Below, in pieces: positions 11,691-26,200 of a stretch of 64,000 nucleotides of DNA. The translations under genes and the position numbers were made by a program. The notes under the pieces are model-generated. The model was not told the origin of the DNA. It saw nothing but the letters and a program-made list of their open reading frames with translations, and made no database searches. Positions within the stretch are counted from its first letter, which is position 1. Every line of letters starts with the position of its first letter. Origin of the DNA: Megamerina dolium (taxonomy: Eukaryota > Arthropoda > Insecta > Diptera > Megamerinidae); assembly GCA_963854835.1 (NCBI GenBank), contig OY978529.1:4994501-5058500 (forward strand), written 5' to 3'.

Positions 11691-13145
11691 TTTCCATAAT
11701 GTAATGTGCAAGGTGTATTCATTTCGGTCAGATGTTTGTAATCACTTGAAGAAATTTCCGGAGATATAGAAACATATATATATTCGTGATCAGCGTCGCT
11801 TAAAATTTCAATTTATCGAAGTCCCACTGTCCGTCCGTCTATCTGTCACCTGGCTTGTTCGCACGATAACTTGAGCAAATATTAAGCTATTTTGACGAAA
11901 TTGGGCGTAAATAATCTATGATCCAAGGGTACGGAGAGGATTGATATTTGGGCATGATCGGTCAATAGCCACGCCCACACTAAGCATTCAAAGCGACTAA
12001 CCTCGGAATTTTCCAAATCTCTAATTTGCTATAGCTCACTTAATATACCGTCTGGGTCAACAATATTTGGGATATAGAGTTACATTATACTACTACAGAA
12101 ATGGGCGAGCATCTATACTTCTCTTAAATTGAACCAGCTATAACTTTGTCAATTTTCTGTCTAAAAGAATCATATTTGACGCTTAAATTAACATGATAGT
12201 TGGAAATAAGCTGACATGAAATAAGCGTGCCACGCCCACTTCTTTATATGGCTCCCACACAAAGTCGAGGGAATTAAACAACAAATTTTAAACGCCATAA
12301 CTTACAAACTATTCAGCGTAAAACAACCAGATTTAAGGTGTGGATTAGTATTGTAAGAGCAACTAGGTTCACAAAAAATGAGCCAGCCACGCCCACTGTT
12401 TATAATAGCCCCCATACAAAATGACTGAATTTCTTTTAAATTGAAATAGCTGTAACTTATGCAATCTTCTGTCTAGAATACTCATAATTAATACTTACAT
12501 TAATATGGTAGTCGGAAATAATCTGGCAAAAAATTAGCATGCCGCGCCCAGTTCTTAATGTGGCTCCCATACAAAGACGAGGAAATAAAAAATGTTTGTT
12601 ATCGTCATAACTTGCAACCTATTTAGCGTGGAACAACCATATCTACGTTATCGGTTAACATTGTAAAGATAACTAGATTTAGAAAAAATGGACAAGCCAC
12701 GCCCACTGTTTGTAGTGGCTCCCATACAAAATGACTGAATTTCTTTTCAATTAAAACAGTTATAACTTCGGCAATCTTCTGTCTAGAACAAGCATATTTG
12801 ACACTTGGATTAATATCGTTATCGGAAATAAAGTGGCATGAAACTAGCATGCCACACCCACTTCTTAATGGGGCTACCATACAAAGTTGCGTAAATTTAA
12901 ATTTAAGGTGTGGATTAATATTGCAAAGTTGATTAGATTTACAAGAAAGAGGTAAGCCACGCCCACTTTTTACATGGCTTCCATACTAACCCTCGGAATT
13001 ATCTTAAAAACCTGCTTTAAATTCAAAGTCAACCATATTTTGGGTGTACACATTAGTATTATATGCAAAAGTTCATCCTCAAAAAAAAAAAAAATGGTGA
13101 GCCAAGTCATTTCCCAGCCGACTGTAAGGTCATTTTATAATAATA
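11690..13145. repeat. Dispersed ~1.5-kb modular repeat, copy A
   Basis: Homologous along its length to copy B at 51820-53412. It opens with 'ATTCATTTCGGTCAGATGTTTG', carries a GTCCGTCCGTC run, and continues as modules of about 150 bases. Each module contains CCACGCCCAC or a variant, then CCCATACAAA, then a 'TAACTT' segment. It ends at CCCAGCCGACTGTAAGG. Repeats with this vocabulary are common in fly genomes; I cannot place it in a named class. The terminal inverted repeat seen in copy B has decayed here. Confidence 0.75.
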
Positions 13146-14157
13146 ATAATAGGGGCAATTAAATGAAAATTCATTCATAAATCAAGCATCAATAATTTGA
13201 TTAGATGAAATATAAGTATTTTACTGATTTATTCAAAACTATAAATTAATCAAAATTAAAAATTACAAAATAAAAATAAAAAAATATAATAGATTGTAGA
13301 TATATGATATAAATTACAAATAAATATGAAATGTACGTGTGCCCAATATACAGATACATTTTAATTTTCAAGGAATAATTGTAATTGTTGATTTGCTTAC
13401 CCGTATTGCTTATTGCTGATCTAATATATTCGATTTATTTTAAATTGATTTCAATCTGAGCTCTAATTTGTATATTATAATAAATCTTCAACTACATACA
13501 ATTACGACTATTACATGTATATTGGATATATATATATATATATTGTATGTACATTAATTAACTACTCGTACACAAAACTATCTATCTATTCGATGCCAGC
13601 TCGAATGTTAAAATTATAATTTTTTTGTTTTTCTGTTTTTGTTAATTTTATTTTATCAATTTTTTTGTTTTTGAAATTTTTGTAAATGCAATTTTGTTAT
13701 GAATTTTAGTAGTATTGTGTTGTTGCACCGTTGTTGCTGTTCTATTTGGTCTCATTTACAATGGCAAGTAAAATGTATGCGTTGATGTCAATGTTGATAA
13801 AAATGAAGGTGACCAGCGTCGCAATGACGTACACACTCGATACGCATTGCTGTGCTAAATACTAGCAGCGCATGCGTACATTATTATTATTATTATTGTT
13901 GTTGTTGTTGTTGTTGTTGTTGTTCTTGTTGTTGCTGCTGCTGTTGTTGTTATTGCTGCTACCGTTGTTATTATTTTTATTATTATTATTGCTGGCTACA
14001 CACAATAATTGTCATGCCGATGTTGGTTCATCTGGTCAATAAAAAAACAAAAATAAAATTACATTCAAAAAAAAGTAATAATAAAATAGCATAATCGATT
14101 AGTTAAAGGCTTGACTAGTATTTTTACTTTGAGACACATTTTCAATGTCAACAACAT
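13146..14157. other. AT-rich region including the likely RCHY1 3' UTR
   Basis: No gene is recognised. Notable content is a triplet microsatellite (ATT/GTT/GCT) at about 13879-13990 and A/T-rich sequence before it. If the RCHY1 stop at 14158-14160 is right, the minus-strand transcript runs into this region. A TTTATT (AATAAA on the minus strand) near 13977 could serve as its polyadenylation signal. Confidence 0.4.
13879..13990. repeat. Compound triplet microsatellite
   Basis: (ATT)n, (GTT)n, then GCT/GTT and ATT triplets run almost without interruption. On the minus strand this reads as CAA/CAG/AAT triplets and would lie in the RCHY1 3' UTR. The plus-strand ORF across it is an artefact of the triplets. 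Confidence 0.85.
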
Positions 14158-14283
14158 TTAGGCGATTACGTGTAAGTACACACCTGTAACCAGTGACATG
14201 CGTCGTTTGACATCCTGTGTGGTATTATATGCACCACATTCCATACATTTTAGGCCAATAAAATGAAATTTTGTTTTGGAAGT
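14158..14283 (-). CDS. RCHY1 exon 5: C-terminal half of the zinc ribbon
   Basis: The acceptor CTGTAG precedes 14283, and the exon reads [21 protein letters not shown] and onward to a stop at 14158-14160. It completes the CxxC pair of exon 4 (CNDC). Without this splice the preceding exon would run into unrelated sequence ([10 protein letters not shown]), so the join is well supported by the family pattern. Confidence 0.85.
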   Translation of the reverse strand, partial: TSKTKFHFIGLKCMECGAYNTTQDVKRRMSLVTGVYLHVIA

Positions 14284-17200
14284 CTACAGAAAAATTCAAA
14301 TCGATTAATATTTTACATAATATAAGCGCTTTATATTCCAATACCTTATGACAATCATTACAAAATATATTTATTGTCTCGTTCTTATATTTATGCGGTA
14401 TGGGCATTCGTAGGGCTTGTTCATCCAAATAATCCCATAGTGCTGTCATATCGATCAGTGACGTCTGACATGTCGGACATGTATAGTGACCCGAATTGAG
14501 TAATTGATCAAAACACATTTTATGCAGCAAATGACCACAATCTGGTATGTGACATGGTATCCGTGATGTGTGTATATCACCAAGGCATACAGGACAATGT
14601 GAACGTGATACGTTCTCAACGCACTGTAATGATGTGGGGATTATAACAATGATTAATATGATATATACGAGGGCGGTCCCAGAACTAACCGACCTAACAC
14701 AACAAATTTTAGGAAAATTTTTCTTTATTCCTCAACATAATACACTTTTCCCAGCGATATACCCAGCTTCGATACCCTGTTTATAGTATGAACTGTCTAG
14801 CTCATTAAAATAGCCATCTAACGCAGACTCCACCTCTTCCTTGTTAGCAAATCTTCTACCACCAAGCAATTTTTTCAAATTTGTAAATAGAAAATAATCC
14901 GATGGAGCTAAATCTGACGAATAAGGTGCGTACTGAAGCAATTCGAGCTTTAACTCATTGATTTTGGCCATTACAATGCTTTGTCTTGATGAAACAACAC
15001 TTTCTTTTACGCCAAATGCGGCCTTTTTTCTTTAATTTCATCACTTAAACGCTGCTTTTTGAAGATAATCAATAAAAATTATCCCACGTGCATCCCAAAA
15101 AACAGACGCCATAACCTTGCCTCCAGATGGAACTCTCTTCGCCTTCTTTGGACACGATTCTCCCCTTTCAGTCGACTGTTTTGACTGCTCCTTTGTCTCA
15201 GGTGTGAAGTGGTGGACCCATGTCTCATCCATGGTTACGAATCGACGCAAAAACTCGACTTTATTACTGTGAAACATCGCCAAACACTCTATAGAAACAT
15301 CTTCACGACGTTGTTTCTGTTCTATTGTGAGCAAACGCGGCACCCATCTTGCACACAGCTTTTTCATCTCCAAATTGTCGGTCAATATACGATGTGTAGC
15401 ACTTTTTGAAATGCCTGTAATATCATCTAGTTCACGCACCTTCAACCGGCGATCATACAATACCATTATATGGATTTTTTTAACCGTTTCTGGCGTGGTC
15501 ACTTCAATTGGTCGACCACTATGGTGTTCAACTTGACAGCTCGTACGAACTCGTTTAAACTCTGCCACCCTATATTTTATGGTCGTAAACGAAGGAGCAG
15601 ACTGAGTTGGACTGAGACCATTCAAATGAAAGTATTGAATTACATAGCGGTACCAATTTTTTCCATGTTTACAAATTGAATGAGGTCGTTAACTTTCGAT
15701 AGCTCCAAAAAAAAAAAAAAATACTAAGCAACATGGCGCCTTGAAACTGAAAACATATGTTTTATAAGGTGTCCACTTTTCACCAAGGTAATTGTCAGGT
15801 CGTGTAGTTCTGGGATCACCCTCATATTATATCTCATGCACTCACCCGATGTCCATCAATTTTCAATTGTATCGGTAAACACATATTACACACTTCACAA
15901 TGGAAAAAATTCTCAGCACCACCAATACGACATATGCCACAGGCATCACAATGATATTGCTGCTTATCGGCATCATCGAACAGATTACAAATGAGACAAG
16001 TATACTAAATGATGTTGAATGGGAAAAAAATATACAATTTTCAATTCATTTTTATTTATTTAATCATCTTCAAATTCTTTGTTGTTTCTACTTACTTTAC
16101 CAAAACGTACACCACAATTCTCACAACGTTCCTGTACCCGTTGTCGTGTATTACATTCGGAACATATTAATTCGGTAAGTGTTTTGCGATCGAAATGATG
16201 CGTCTCGTTCTCATCGTGACAAAAGCGACATTTATAGAATTTATTGCAGCAGGGTGTCTGTAAAAAAAAATGCGAAAATTTAATGCATAAGTTTAAAATA
16301 TCAAATTTGAATTATTTGAAGAATTTTTGGTGTCCAAGGAAGCAAGAAGAAATTCCAGATTTAATTCGGTCACTTGTTAGTTGTTTTAAAGACATTACAA
16401 AATTTTGAAGAGAACAACTCCTAAGAGGTGGAAATTGGAGATAAGTATCTCTGGAGGATCAATAGATTCTCAACCCATATACCGTCAAGGGAAGAATGGA
16501 AAAGGGGTATTGTCAACGAAACTGGTGCTCAATCGGTACAATTGTACACAGATGGCTACAAATTGGAGGGAAGGGTAGGAGGTGGCATCTTTCTGATTCG
16601 GACACGCGTTAAACTTAAGTTCCGATTACCCGACTTTTACAGTGTTTTTCAAGCCGAGATAATAGTTATAAAGGAGACAGTAATGTGGCTTCGCTATAAT
16701 ACAACATCTTTCAAAGATGTTTATATCTACACCGACAGTCAAGCCGCCATTAAATCTCTCGTAGCAACGTTCGCCTAATTCGGCACTTGCCCTTTAATGC
16801 CGCTCAGCTCTTAACCGGGGCATAGGGATATTCCAGGGAACAGTGTGGCAGAAGAATTGGCGAGAGCAGGCTCTAGATTGCCAGAGATCTATCCATCTCA
16901 TCAAGCAGGAATTCCGCTTGCAACATACAAGCTTCTTGTCACACAACATTACCTTACTATAGCCAACAGAAGATGGTGGGATGATAGCTCTTGTGTTACT
17001 ACTAGGAAAGTCTGGCCAGCTCTTGGCAATAGAAGTCGTTCACTGTTGTCAATGAGTAAGAAAACAATCAGTAACGTAGTTGCCGTACTCACGTGGGTAG
17101 GCATGCTAGCACGCTTAGTTAACTGGCCAATGATTTTTGTCGTAGCTGCCAGGACGAAGAAGAGGGGGAAACTGTTTACCACTTCCTCTGCAGATGCCCC

Positions 17201-20200
17201 GCTTTGGCATGCAGAAGACACACCTTATTGTGGAGTGCCTTTTTTACAGATACCACTAAGCTAGCACCCATGGATGTCAGGGACATTCCGTTCCGTTTAA
17301 CAGAGGGAGCACGATAGAAAGCATCATTGATGCATGGTAACACAATGGGACAATTTTAGGCCTAAGTGGCCGCATAACCTAACCTAACCTAACCAATTTT
17401 TGGAGGATACGATCTTGGATCTTGGTACGTAAAAATTAATAAATTAACGTTCCAATGCCATTGCGGAGCTATTCGGAAATTTGACGACTCTCAGGCATTT
17501 TTATATGAGAGCCTCTTTAATATGTTGACATAGGAGGTTAGTATTTGGAGGCTAGTGTTTGTAGGAAGTGTTTACAAGAAAAAAAGAATAAAAATACTCT
17601 AGGTTCGATTGTTGGGAAGCTATGGCGAAATTTGTCGATTTTTTTGTGTTTTTGTGTTCCTTTTATATGAAAGCCTCCTTAAAAGGTGGTTAAGAGTGGT
17701 GGACTTCTGATCTATAGGTTGTGGGTTCAATCACCGGCTGAAGCACAACTTTAATATTGAAAAGATTTTTCATTCGAACGGTGCCCATCTGTCGGCAAGC
17801 AATTGTCAATTCTTCCGGCAGTAACAACTTGCGATGAAAAACCTTCTAAATGGAGAGCTGTATGACAAAGCTCAGATAAAGTAATGTCTCAAGGGTTCTG
17901 CCATTCGGAACCAGCCAATATATGTAGGTCTCTTCTTATACTGTGCAAAATTCAACACGCCCAACGGTATTGGAAGAGAAGCTCTTACAAAGAGCCTTGT
18001 GGAACCTATAAATGCCATATATGTATATATTTTTTTGTTCTTATAGAGTGGAGATACAGGGTAAGTAGTTTTGAAGAAAATGTTGGCTAGTAAAAATTAA
18101 TGGGGCTCCGTCATACATTGTACTAATCTAGGTGCTATTCCTGGGTAGCTATGACGATATTTTTAGATTTTCAGGTGTTATTGTGTTAATTAGAACTGTT
18201 TAGGGTCGGTGATATTTTTCATTACGATTTGATAGATTTTCAGGTGTATTTTGGCATTAATGTTTTCCAGGGCACGCCATAAGATATGGAGATGAAGGGG
18301 AGGAATTTTAGAAGGGAAAATTAGCGAGAAAAAAATTAATGGGGGTTGATCATACATATTACTTCTATAGGAGTGATTTCTGGGCGTCTTTGCTGATTTT
18401 CAATTGTTACAGCATTCATTTTGTATGGGATGGAGACAAGGGGTACGCATGTTTGGAAGAAATATTAGCAAGAAAATATGAATGGGAGGTTAGTCAGATG
18501 TTTCATCGCTATAGGGACGATTCGTGGCCATCTGTCGATTATTTTTCGAGTTTCAGTTCTTGCTTACACTTTGACAGTATGACTGAATTCCTCACGAGAA
18601 ATATGTAGGTGCTTTGTCGACAACTAGATTACATTGATTGATTACATTATTGGAACATTCAATTTGAACATTATTCCTAGTATGATATTTTCTAGACGAT
18701 CTCGCAATATTCTTGCGACATCATTGCTCCCAAACAAAATAACAATTAATTGCGAAACTCAACCTTCCCATTACATTACAAATTTGTAGGTATCGATTGA
18801 AGTAAACATTTGAAAATGCACACAATCGTGTTGAGCCAATTTGTCTATTAAATTGAATGAAATTTAAATATGAATACAACGATGACAATAATAACAACGA
18901 TGACAACGATCAATTTGTGTGAATTTATATTAAATATGTATTCGATTTCTTTTCTTTTAGATTTGTTTCTCATATTTATTTATGCAACTTGAATGACGTG
19001 ACATTCATTTTTCTGTTATCCGTTTCAATCATTTCATTCGGCTTTTCAATTAATATTCGGGTATTGTTGTCGATTCGTAATTGAATGAACCGAATATCGA
19101 AAATTCACATAACTAATGTGTTTTTATTTATTTTTATTTTTTTTTTTTTTTGTTAATTATATTTAATGGTTTTTTATTTTCATTAAACTCCACAATTTAA
19201 GCGCACTCACGTTCATCGGATATAAGTAATAAAGTAAAATTAAAAAACATGTAATTTCGTCGGATGCACTTTGTTGAAGGTATAGTTTCTACTTCAGTTC
19301 AATCCAACATACAGATAAGGTGAGCTAAGCTATTAGCAAATACTATTTATACGACTACATTAAATACATACAATTCAGACACGTAGAATTTCATAATACT
19401 GATACGCTAAATAGTAGGCATAATAAAGAGGATTTACCATTTTAATTTGGGTCAATTAAATAGATGAGCTTATCTTTCAACGTCTATTGAATATGAAGGT
19501 TGAACGAGTGTATACGAGAAAAGCGTAAATTTATTAATTACCGACTTAATCATCCCAATATGCTGTAGGAAAATGAACAACTTTAGAAGTGAGTAAGCAC
19601 TAATTGGCATTCAAAGGAGTTTCAAGATATTTCGTGTGGCTCATGTATACTGTCATCTGTCAAACGATACCCTATATCGTCTAAGTCGTACATCGGTTTG
19701 GATTTGACATTTGGTTGTATTGCGATACAAGTGCTATTCTGGTCTGTCAGCTGCCTCTCTTTCTCTCTCTCTCTCTCTCTAAGGGAGGTCTGTCGCACTA
19801 ACATAGTTAGGGTTCTTTTTGCATGAGAACTTTCGGTAGGGATATTTATGGTTTGACAGATGAGAATTGTCAAATTGTATTGACATTTCTGTTCAGTAAA
19901 ATTTGTCATTTCATCATGAATCGTTTAATGCCAGAACAACGCTTTCAAATTGAACAAATTTCAAATTTCAAATTTTTCAAAAAAATAATTCTGTTCGCAA
20001 ACTTCTTAGAACAATTCGTCCATTTTATGGCCGACCTAATTTCTGGTTGAATGGTTACGTTAATAAACAAAATTGCCATATATGGAGCGAAGACAATTCT
20101 CAAGCTGCCATTGAATGCTGAGCGCTATCGAGCCATGCTAACTAACTTTTTGTTTCCAGAAATTTATTAGCTAAACATTGACGACATTTTGTTTCAACAA

Positions 20201-23200
20201 GATTGGGGTACATGCCAAACAGCGCGTTCAACAATCGTGATATTTCAAAATCAATTTGGCGACAATTTTCTTGCCAGAGGCGGTCCTGTTTATTGGCCTC
20301 CTCCTTCCTGCGATTTAACGTCTCTTGGCTACTTTAACAAACTAGCAACTCTTGAAGCGTTGGAAGCTAATATTCAAGCCACCATTAACGAAATACGGCC
20401 AGTTTTATTGGAAAAAGTGGTCAAAAATGGGACTGATCGAATGGAGCATGTAACTCGTAGTCATGGTGGACATATGCCCGAAATCATATTTAAAAAATAA
20501 ATGGCATAAAATTATTTAACTGATAAAAAAATTGCATTCCCATAATATTTCTGTCTTCTATTTTGGTTCAAAGTTTTAGATTTATGCCCACCAGGCAACA
20601 TAAACTTTCAAATAAGTATTTGGGTTTGCTGAATGGGATTTCCGAATCGTTTTGAAATGGTCAGATCGTTCCGTACCTCAACAAATGAAATTAATATTTG
20701 TTTACGCCAGAGTAAAAATCGCAGAACTGCCGGTGTATTTTTGGGTCAATTGGGGAAATGGACTGAATATGCCGTCTGGCATCACCGTGTATGACGGCTC
20801 TTCCTATTCCTCTGTTCACTCTCCTTTTAATTTGAAATAATTTCCTCCCACTTTCCCTCTCTCTACTTTTTATTGCACTTCATCTCTTATACTCCCTCTT
20901 CTTCTCTCTCTTTGTCTTTGTCTTTGGTTTTAGTTTTCTATCTAAAGGCATTATATTTCTGATTGGTTTCTTTTAACTTTTCTTGGGTTTGGTTAATCAT
21001 TCGTTCTCAAGAGTTCCTTAAATACACTGTGCAGTGCGCGACAAAAATACGGTTTTTTTTTGTAAATTTTAATCTAATTATAATTAAAACAAAATTGGCA
21101 TACACTTTTTTTGTATTCAAATACGGCTTAAGTTAAAGATCGAAAGGTGAAGAAACAATAAAAATAGAACAATAAAACAAAGTGCGTTTTGCAATAACTC
21201 AGGCGCAGTCAACGGGCACAACAACAACAGCAGCGGTAACCACAGCGGCAACTTCACCAACATACCAGGGCAACAATTTTCCATCGCGCGGCCCACCGGC
21301 AACAATCCCCACACATTCATTTTATGGTCCTTCGAGCCGGATAGGCTCGCAGCGGGTGGTAAGTCTGTATCCTAAGGGTAAAAGTGGTTAACAGGTCTGA
21401 TACCAGGTTCAATACACATACATACGAATCAGACTATTATAGCTGATTCGTATATGTTTGTTTTTGCTTACGGCAAAGTACAATATTGCCAATTGCAACT
21501 TGGAAGTGTTCCGCTATATCGGACCTGCTTATATATTGCATATATGTATTAACTTGCGGTTGTTGATATTGAATATATATATATATGATATTTGATATTT
21601 GAAAATATAAAATTTGGCAAAATATATATATATATAGATTCTTTGTTTCTATTGTTGGGGTCCGAAAGCATTTACGTACTTCGTACTTGCCCGTTTTATT
21701 TTTTTTTTCTTTTCCTCAAACATACATATTTTACTTTTTGTTGTAACTGGTGTTCCACCAAAGAATAGCTACAACAAAAAGTTATATTTTGTATTTTACT
21801 TGTCTGCGTTTATCTAATTACGCTAACGGAGTCACGATTTTTACATTTTACAGTTGACTTTTTTGTAACTGGTGTTCCACCAACGAAAAACTACAACAAT
21901 AATTTATGTTATATTTTCTTTATTGGTGTTCATCCAATAACGTTAACGGATTCGAGATTTTTTACATTTTGCGGCATCGTTGTTACATACAAGGGACGTT
22001 CTCGAGGTGACAACATCACCTTTTGTACGCTGTTTATTCTTGTATGAAAGATACAAACAAATTTAACCACGTTACTGATTTGAGCCTACCTGGTTTGCTA
22101 ACCACACCGATAATTGTTTGCTCATTGTATATTATTATATAGCTAGAAGTGCTATTTGTTTTCTACTACATTTCTTATAACTGCCTGATACTCAGGCTAG
22201 TTATTTACCAAACAGCCAAGCAGAACATTTCGACTTTATCTTTGTATTTGTTTTAATACTGCCATTACACGGTGATCGTGTCAAATTAGTGCATTATATT
22301 TACTCTTTATATGTACTGATCCTCAGTACTCTCTCTATCTCTCTCTCTTTATAATAAGAGACAGCGAAAATAAGAAGTGCAATATTTTCAGATATTGGAG
22401 TGTGCGCTACACCCAACGCACTGGTTAGTAAAGTTAGTGGGAATACTTTTCCTAGCTTTACATAGTGTATGTACTCAGTGAATTTTAAATTTGACAAATA
22501 AAGTATAAAAAAGGATAAAAGAAATCAATAAGGCGTTTTATTGATAACTGCGTCTGGTATCACCTCTTGTTCTCATTTGCAATTTTTATGCTTACAGTAT
22601 AAAGTGTAATAACCTTTCTGGTTTAGCAAGACTTGATTGGCATTAATTTTAAATTTTCTTTATCAACTGCGACTATTGAGCATTCTACATTACGGTTACT
22701 GGATTACATCTACAGCACACCTGTGAAGGATTCCTAATCTGGTGTTTATTATTGTTTTTTACTAGTGCGACAATTTGCGAAAACTCTCGGAGGAATCGTT
22801 ACATTTAGTAGATAAAGATACTGTTGTCATATTAACAAAACCGAGTGAGAACATCAAAAACAAAATAAAGAGGAAAACATCTTATTTTTTTCTTTTCGGT
22901 GGTATTTCTTTGGGCATAAACAAATCCAACACGTGCGTTGTACTCGTACCATCGGTATCCTCTCGCACTTATCTTTCTACGAAAGACATTGTTGTTAAGC
23001 TGTGACGTCAACAACACTAACAATCACTACGAGGGAATAACAGAGCAACATATAATTGCAAGGAATTCTCTATTTTTTGGTCTTCTTATGCTTTCTTCTT
23101 GTATTGATATAATTTTGTTGCTATTATTACATAGAAACAAACATCGTCTATTGCCTTTGCAAATTAAAAAAAAAAAAAAACAAAGCAAACAGACAAAAAT

Positions 23201-26200
23201 AAAAATATACCGAGTCGATCTCTCGTTTTCTCATTATTTGGTGATACTTGTGTACCTCAATACCAACACGATCATTTTCACATTTTTATCATCATTTATG
23301 CTGTATTGACTCCTACCAAACAACAACAATTATTTCTTCCTTTAAGTACTTGCTTTGATCGCGCATAATAAAAAGAAGAAGCACTGCACCTCTTCTTACA
23401 TATTTCTTTTGTTTTTACTTATCTATATAAAACGCAAGTGGTACATCGACATACAACAATTAGATTACCCAAATCTATTTCTATTTTTTTTTGATATTAC
23501 TGTTGTAGTCAATTGAAAGCAACAATAACCTCTTGTCATCAATATTGCATATTCGTGCATAATATTTATGTACATTTACTTCGGCTTGCTTAACCATCGG
23601 TAGACAAGAACAAGTAAGGCAATATATTTCAGCACATATACTTAGTAGCATCTGTTTATGATCAACAATACCATCTCCTATTTTCTTTTTTGTTTGTTTT
23701 GCTTATCTACGTAAGCTACAACAATAATATCATATAAGATTTACCTACAAAAATCATATTAAATTGCTATTTTACTTCTTCATAGCAAGTAACAACAATT
23801 ACAATATTCGATTGCACATACATATACACACACATCTCTTGTATTGTGTTGTGCAATTACATTGTTTCCACATACTCGAGTATTTTCAACATATACATAA
23901 AGTTAAATATTATTAGAGCGTCTCAATTATTTATATTTTTATTATTATTATAATTTTTCTTTGTTCTTGATTTATTACATAGATCATCACATTATAATAA
24001 ATAAATTATTGCGGCTCAATTATTTCTTCCTTTTTTTTTTCGATTTATTACATAAATCAGAAAAATAAATAAATAAATAAAATAAATCATTGTGAATAAC
24101 TATTTGTAATTACATTTAACTTAAAAATCAATTAATTACCATCACATTCATTTTACGTTGCGCGTGTAATTACCGCTGAACTCTTTCGAGTTGGGGGGTA
24201 AACATTACGGTGTTCGTTTTAATTCTAAGTTATCAGATTTTATACGTTCTGATACGCGGGCATCCTGCCAATTGTTCTATAGGCTTAACTTGAATAAAGA
24301 TTACGTCATTGAGAAATCGAGTAGCTGATATACGATCAGCAAATCGATTCAAATTCTCCTATTTCTTTTTTTCTGTTACTGTAATTTCTCGAATTACACG
24401 TAATTAACATTTCTCATTCATTGTTCGAAGCATTGTGTTCTGTATTTTGGCGATCTACCATTATCATGGCAAACATCAAACGTTTTCACGCTGCAGTCGA
24501 GGAAATAACTGAAACTGACACTTATTTCCAGCTAATAAATACGGACACTCACAGTGCAGGCGCCCTCGAAGTTCAAAGGAGGGAGTTCGAGGCGGCATGG
24601 GTTGAATTAAAATCGGCATATCAAGCCATTATCACTCAAGAAGTCGAAGACGCTAACCTTGGTCAGATTAAAGCAAAGTATAAGGAATCTAAATTAGCTT
24701 ATGTTCGTTGCCTAGCCAACATCAACGCGCATCTTCACGATTTGACGGTTATCATGTCGTCTCCCGTTGCGGCACCAGCTCCGGCTGAGAGCCAAACGCC
24801 ACAATATTCTATGCCAACGATTCAGCTTCCACCATGCGACACAGCATGTTTTTCGGGAGATTATGTGTCGTGGCCTAGCTTTCGTGATATGTTCACCGCG
24901 TTGTACCGGAACAATGCCCGGTTATCACCCGTAGAGAAGTTGTACCACCTTCTTCAGAAGACTCGAGGTGAAGCTCACAATATTATTAAGTCAACTCCGT
25001 TGACCAATGATGGCTTCATCATTGCGTGGCACAACCTGGAGGAAAGATACGAGAACAAGCGGATTCTCGTCAATATCCAATTGAAGGCTCTCTTTAATTT
25101 GCAGCCAGTTGTTCACGAAACTGGTGTGAATATAAAACGCTTGCAACGAACAATCAATGACTGTATCACCAATTTACAATTGTTAGATATCGATACCAGT
25201 CAGTGGGACGCAATTTTTGTGTATTTGTGTTCAACGAAACTCCCCGACACCACCCTGTGCCTATGGGAGCAATCTATTAGGAATAAGCGTGAGATCCCTC
25301 GGTGGAGAGATTTTGATACGTTCCTAACTGAACGATTCCAGACTCTTGAATCGGTTCTAGATATTCGGAGTGGGTTTCGACAACTCAGTCAACCACAGAA
25401 TCGGCAGCCGAATCAATGTACTCCTGCTCGGAGTTCCAATATGTCCCCGGCGAATCCACAAAAGATTCACACATTCCAAGTGAATGTTCGGAAGCAAAAG
25501 TGCCCAATGTGTCAGAAGATGCACCATTTGCGCACCTGCCCAGATTTTTTGAAGCTTTCAGTGAATGATCGCTATAAAGCCGTGAAGAGCTACAAACTTT
25601 GTACCAATTGCTTAGCAAACTCTCACGAATCGACCTCCTGCAAGAGTCTTTATTCATGCTCCGCGTGTAATAAAAGGCATCACACCTTATTGCATAGGCT
25701 TGAAAAGGCAGCCAGTCTCAGTGGAGAACAACTTCCGTCCACGTCAGCTGCGGCGGCGGAACTCTCGCGACAATCATTCACCTCTCAGCTGCAAACGGTG
25801 CCAAAAAGCGTGCCGAATAAAGTTTCAGAGATCCACAATCACACACCTAAAGATAGTTCAGTGTTACTTGGAACGGCTTTAGTCCACATCCGATACCGGA
25901 ACACAACGTTTACTGCTCGTGCCTTAATTGACTCGGGATCTGAGGCGACCTTCATATCGGAGAGCTTGCGAAATAGGTTGCGCCTCCCTGTTTGCGACGT
26001 TCGAACGGAGGTTACAGGTCTGAACGAGGTGGTTACGGCGCATTCGTCAAAGATGTGTTCTTTAATAATTGGTTCTCCAATGGACGCAGAAGTCGCAATA
26101 AAGGTGGATGCGTTCGTGCTGAAGAGGTTGACTGGGAAATTGCCGTCGTGTTCAAATCTTAAAAATCTACGCGAAGAGGTTGCTAATCTACGACTAGCAG

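Noticed and set aside
13852..14094. Cys/Tyr-rich 80-aa ORF
   Set aside because: Produced by translation of the ATT/GTT/GCT microsatellite.
14225..14344. Extension of the RCHY1 exon 4 frame ([10 protein letters not shown] onward)
   Set aside because: Crosses a good GTATTG donor; splicing to 14283 restores the conserved zinc ribbon.
17375..17397. TAACC repeats (and 30853-30866) as interstitial TTAGG-type telomere sequence
   Set aside because: Only three or four units, each directly at the 3' end of a LINE or SINE copy. They are better explained as the element tail, and flies lack TTAGG telomeres.
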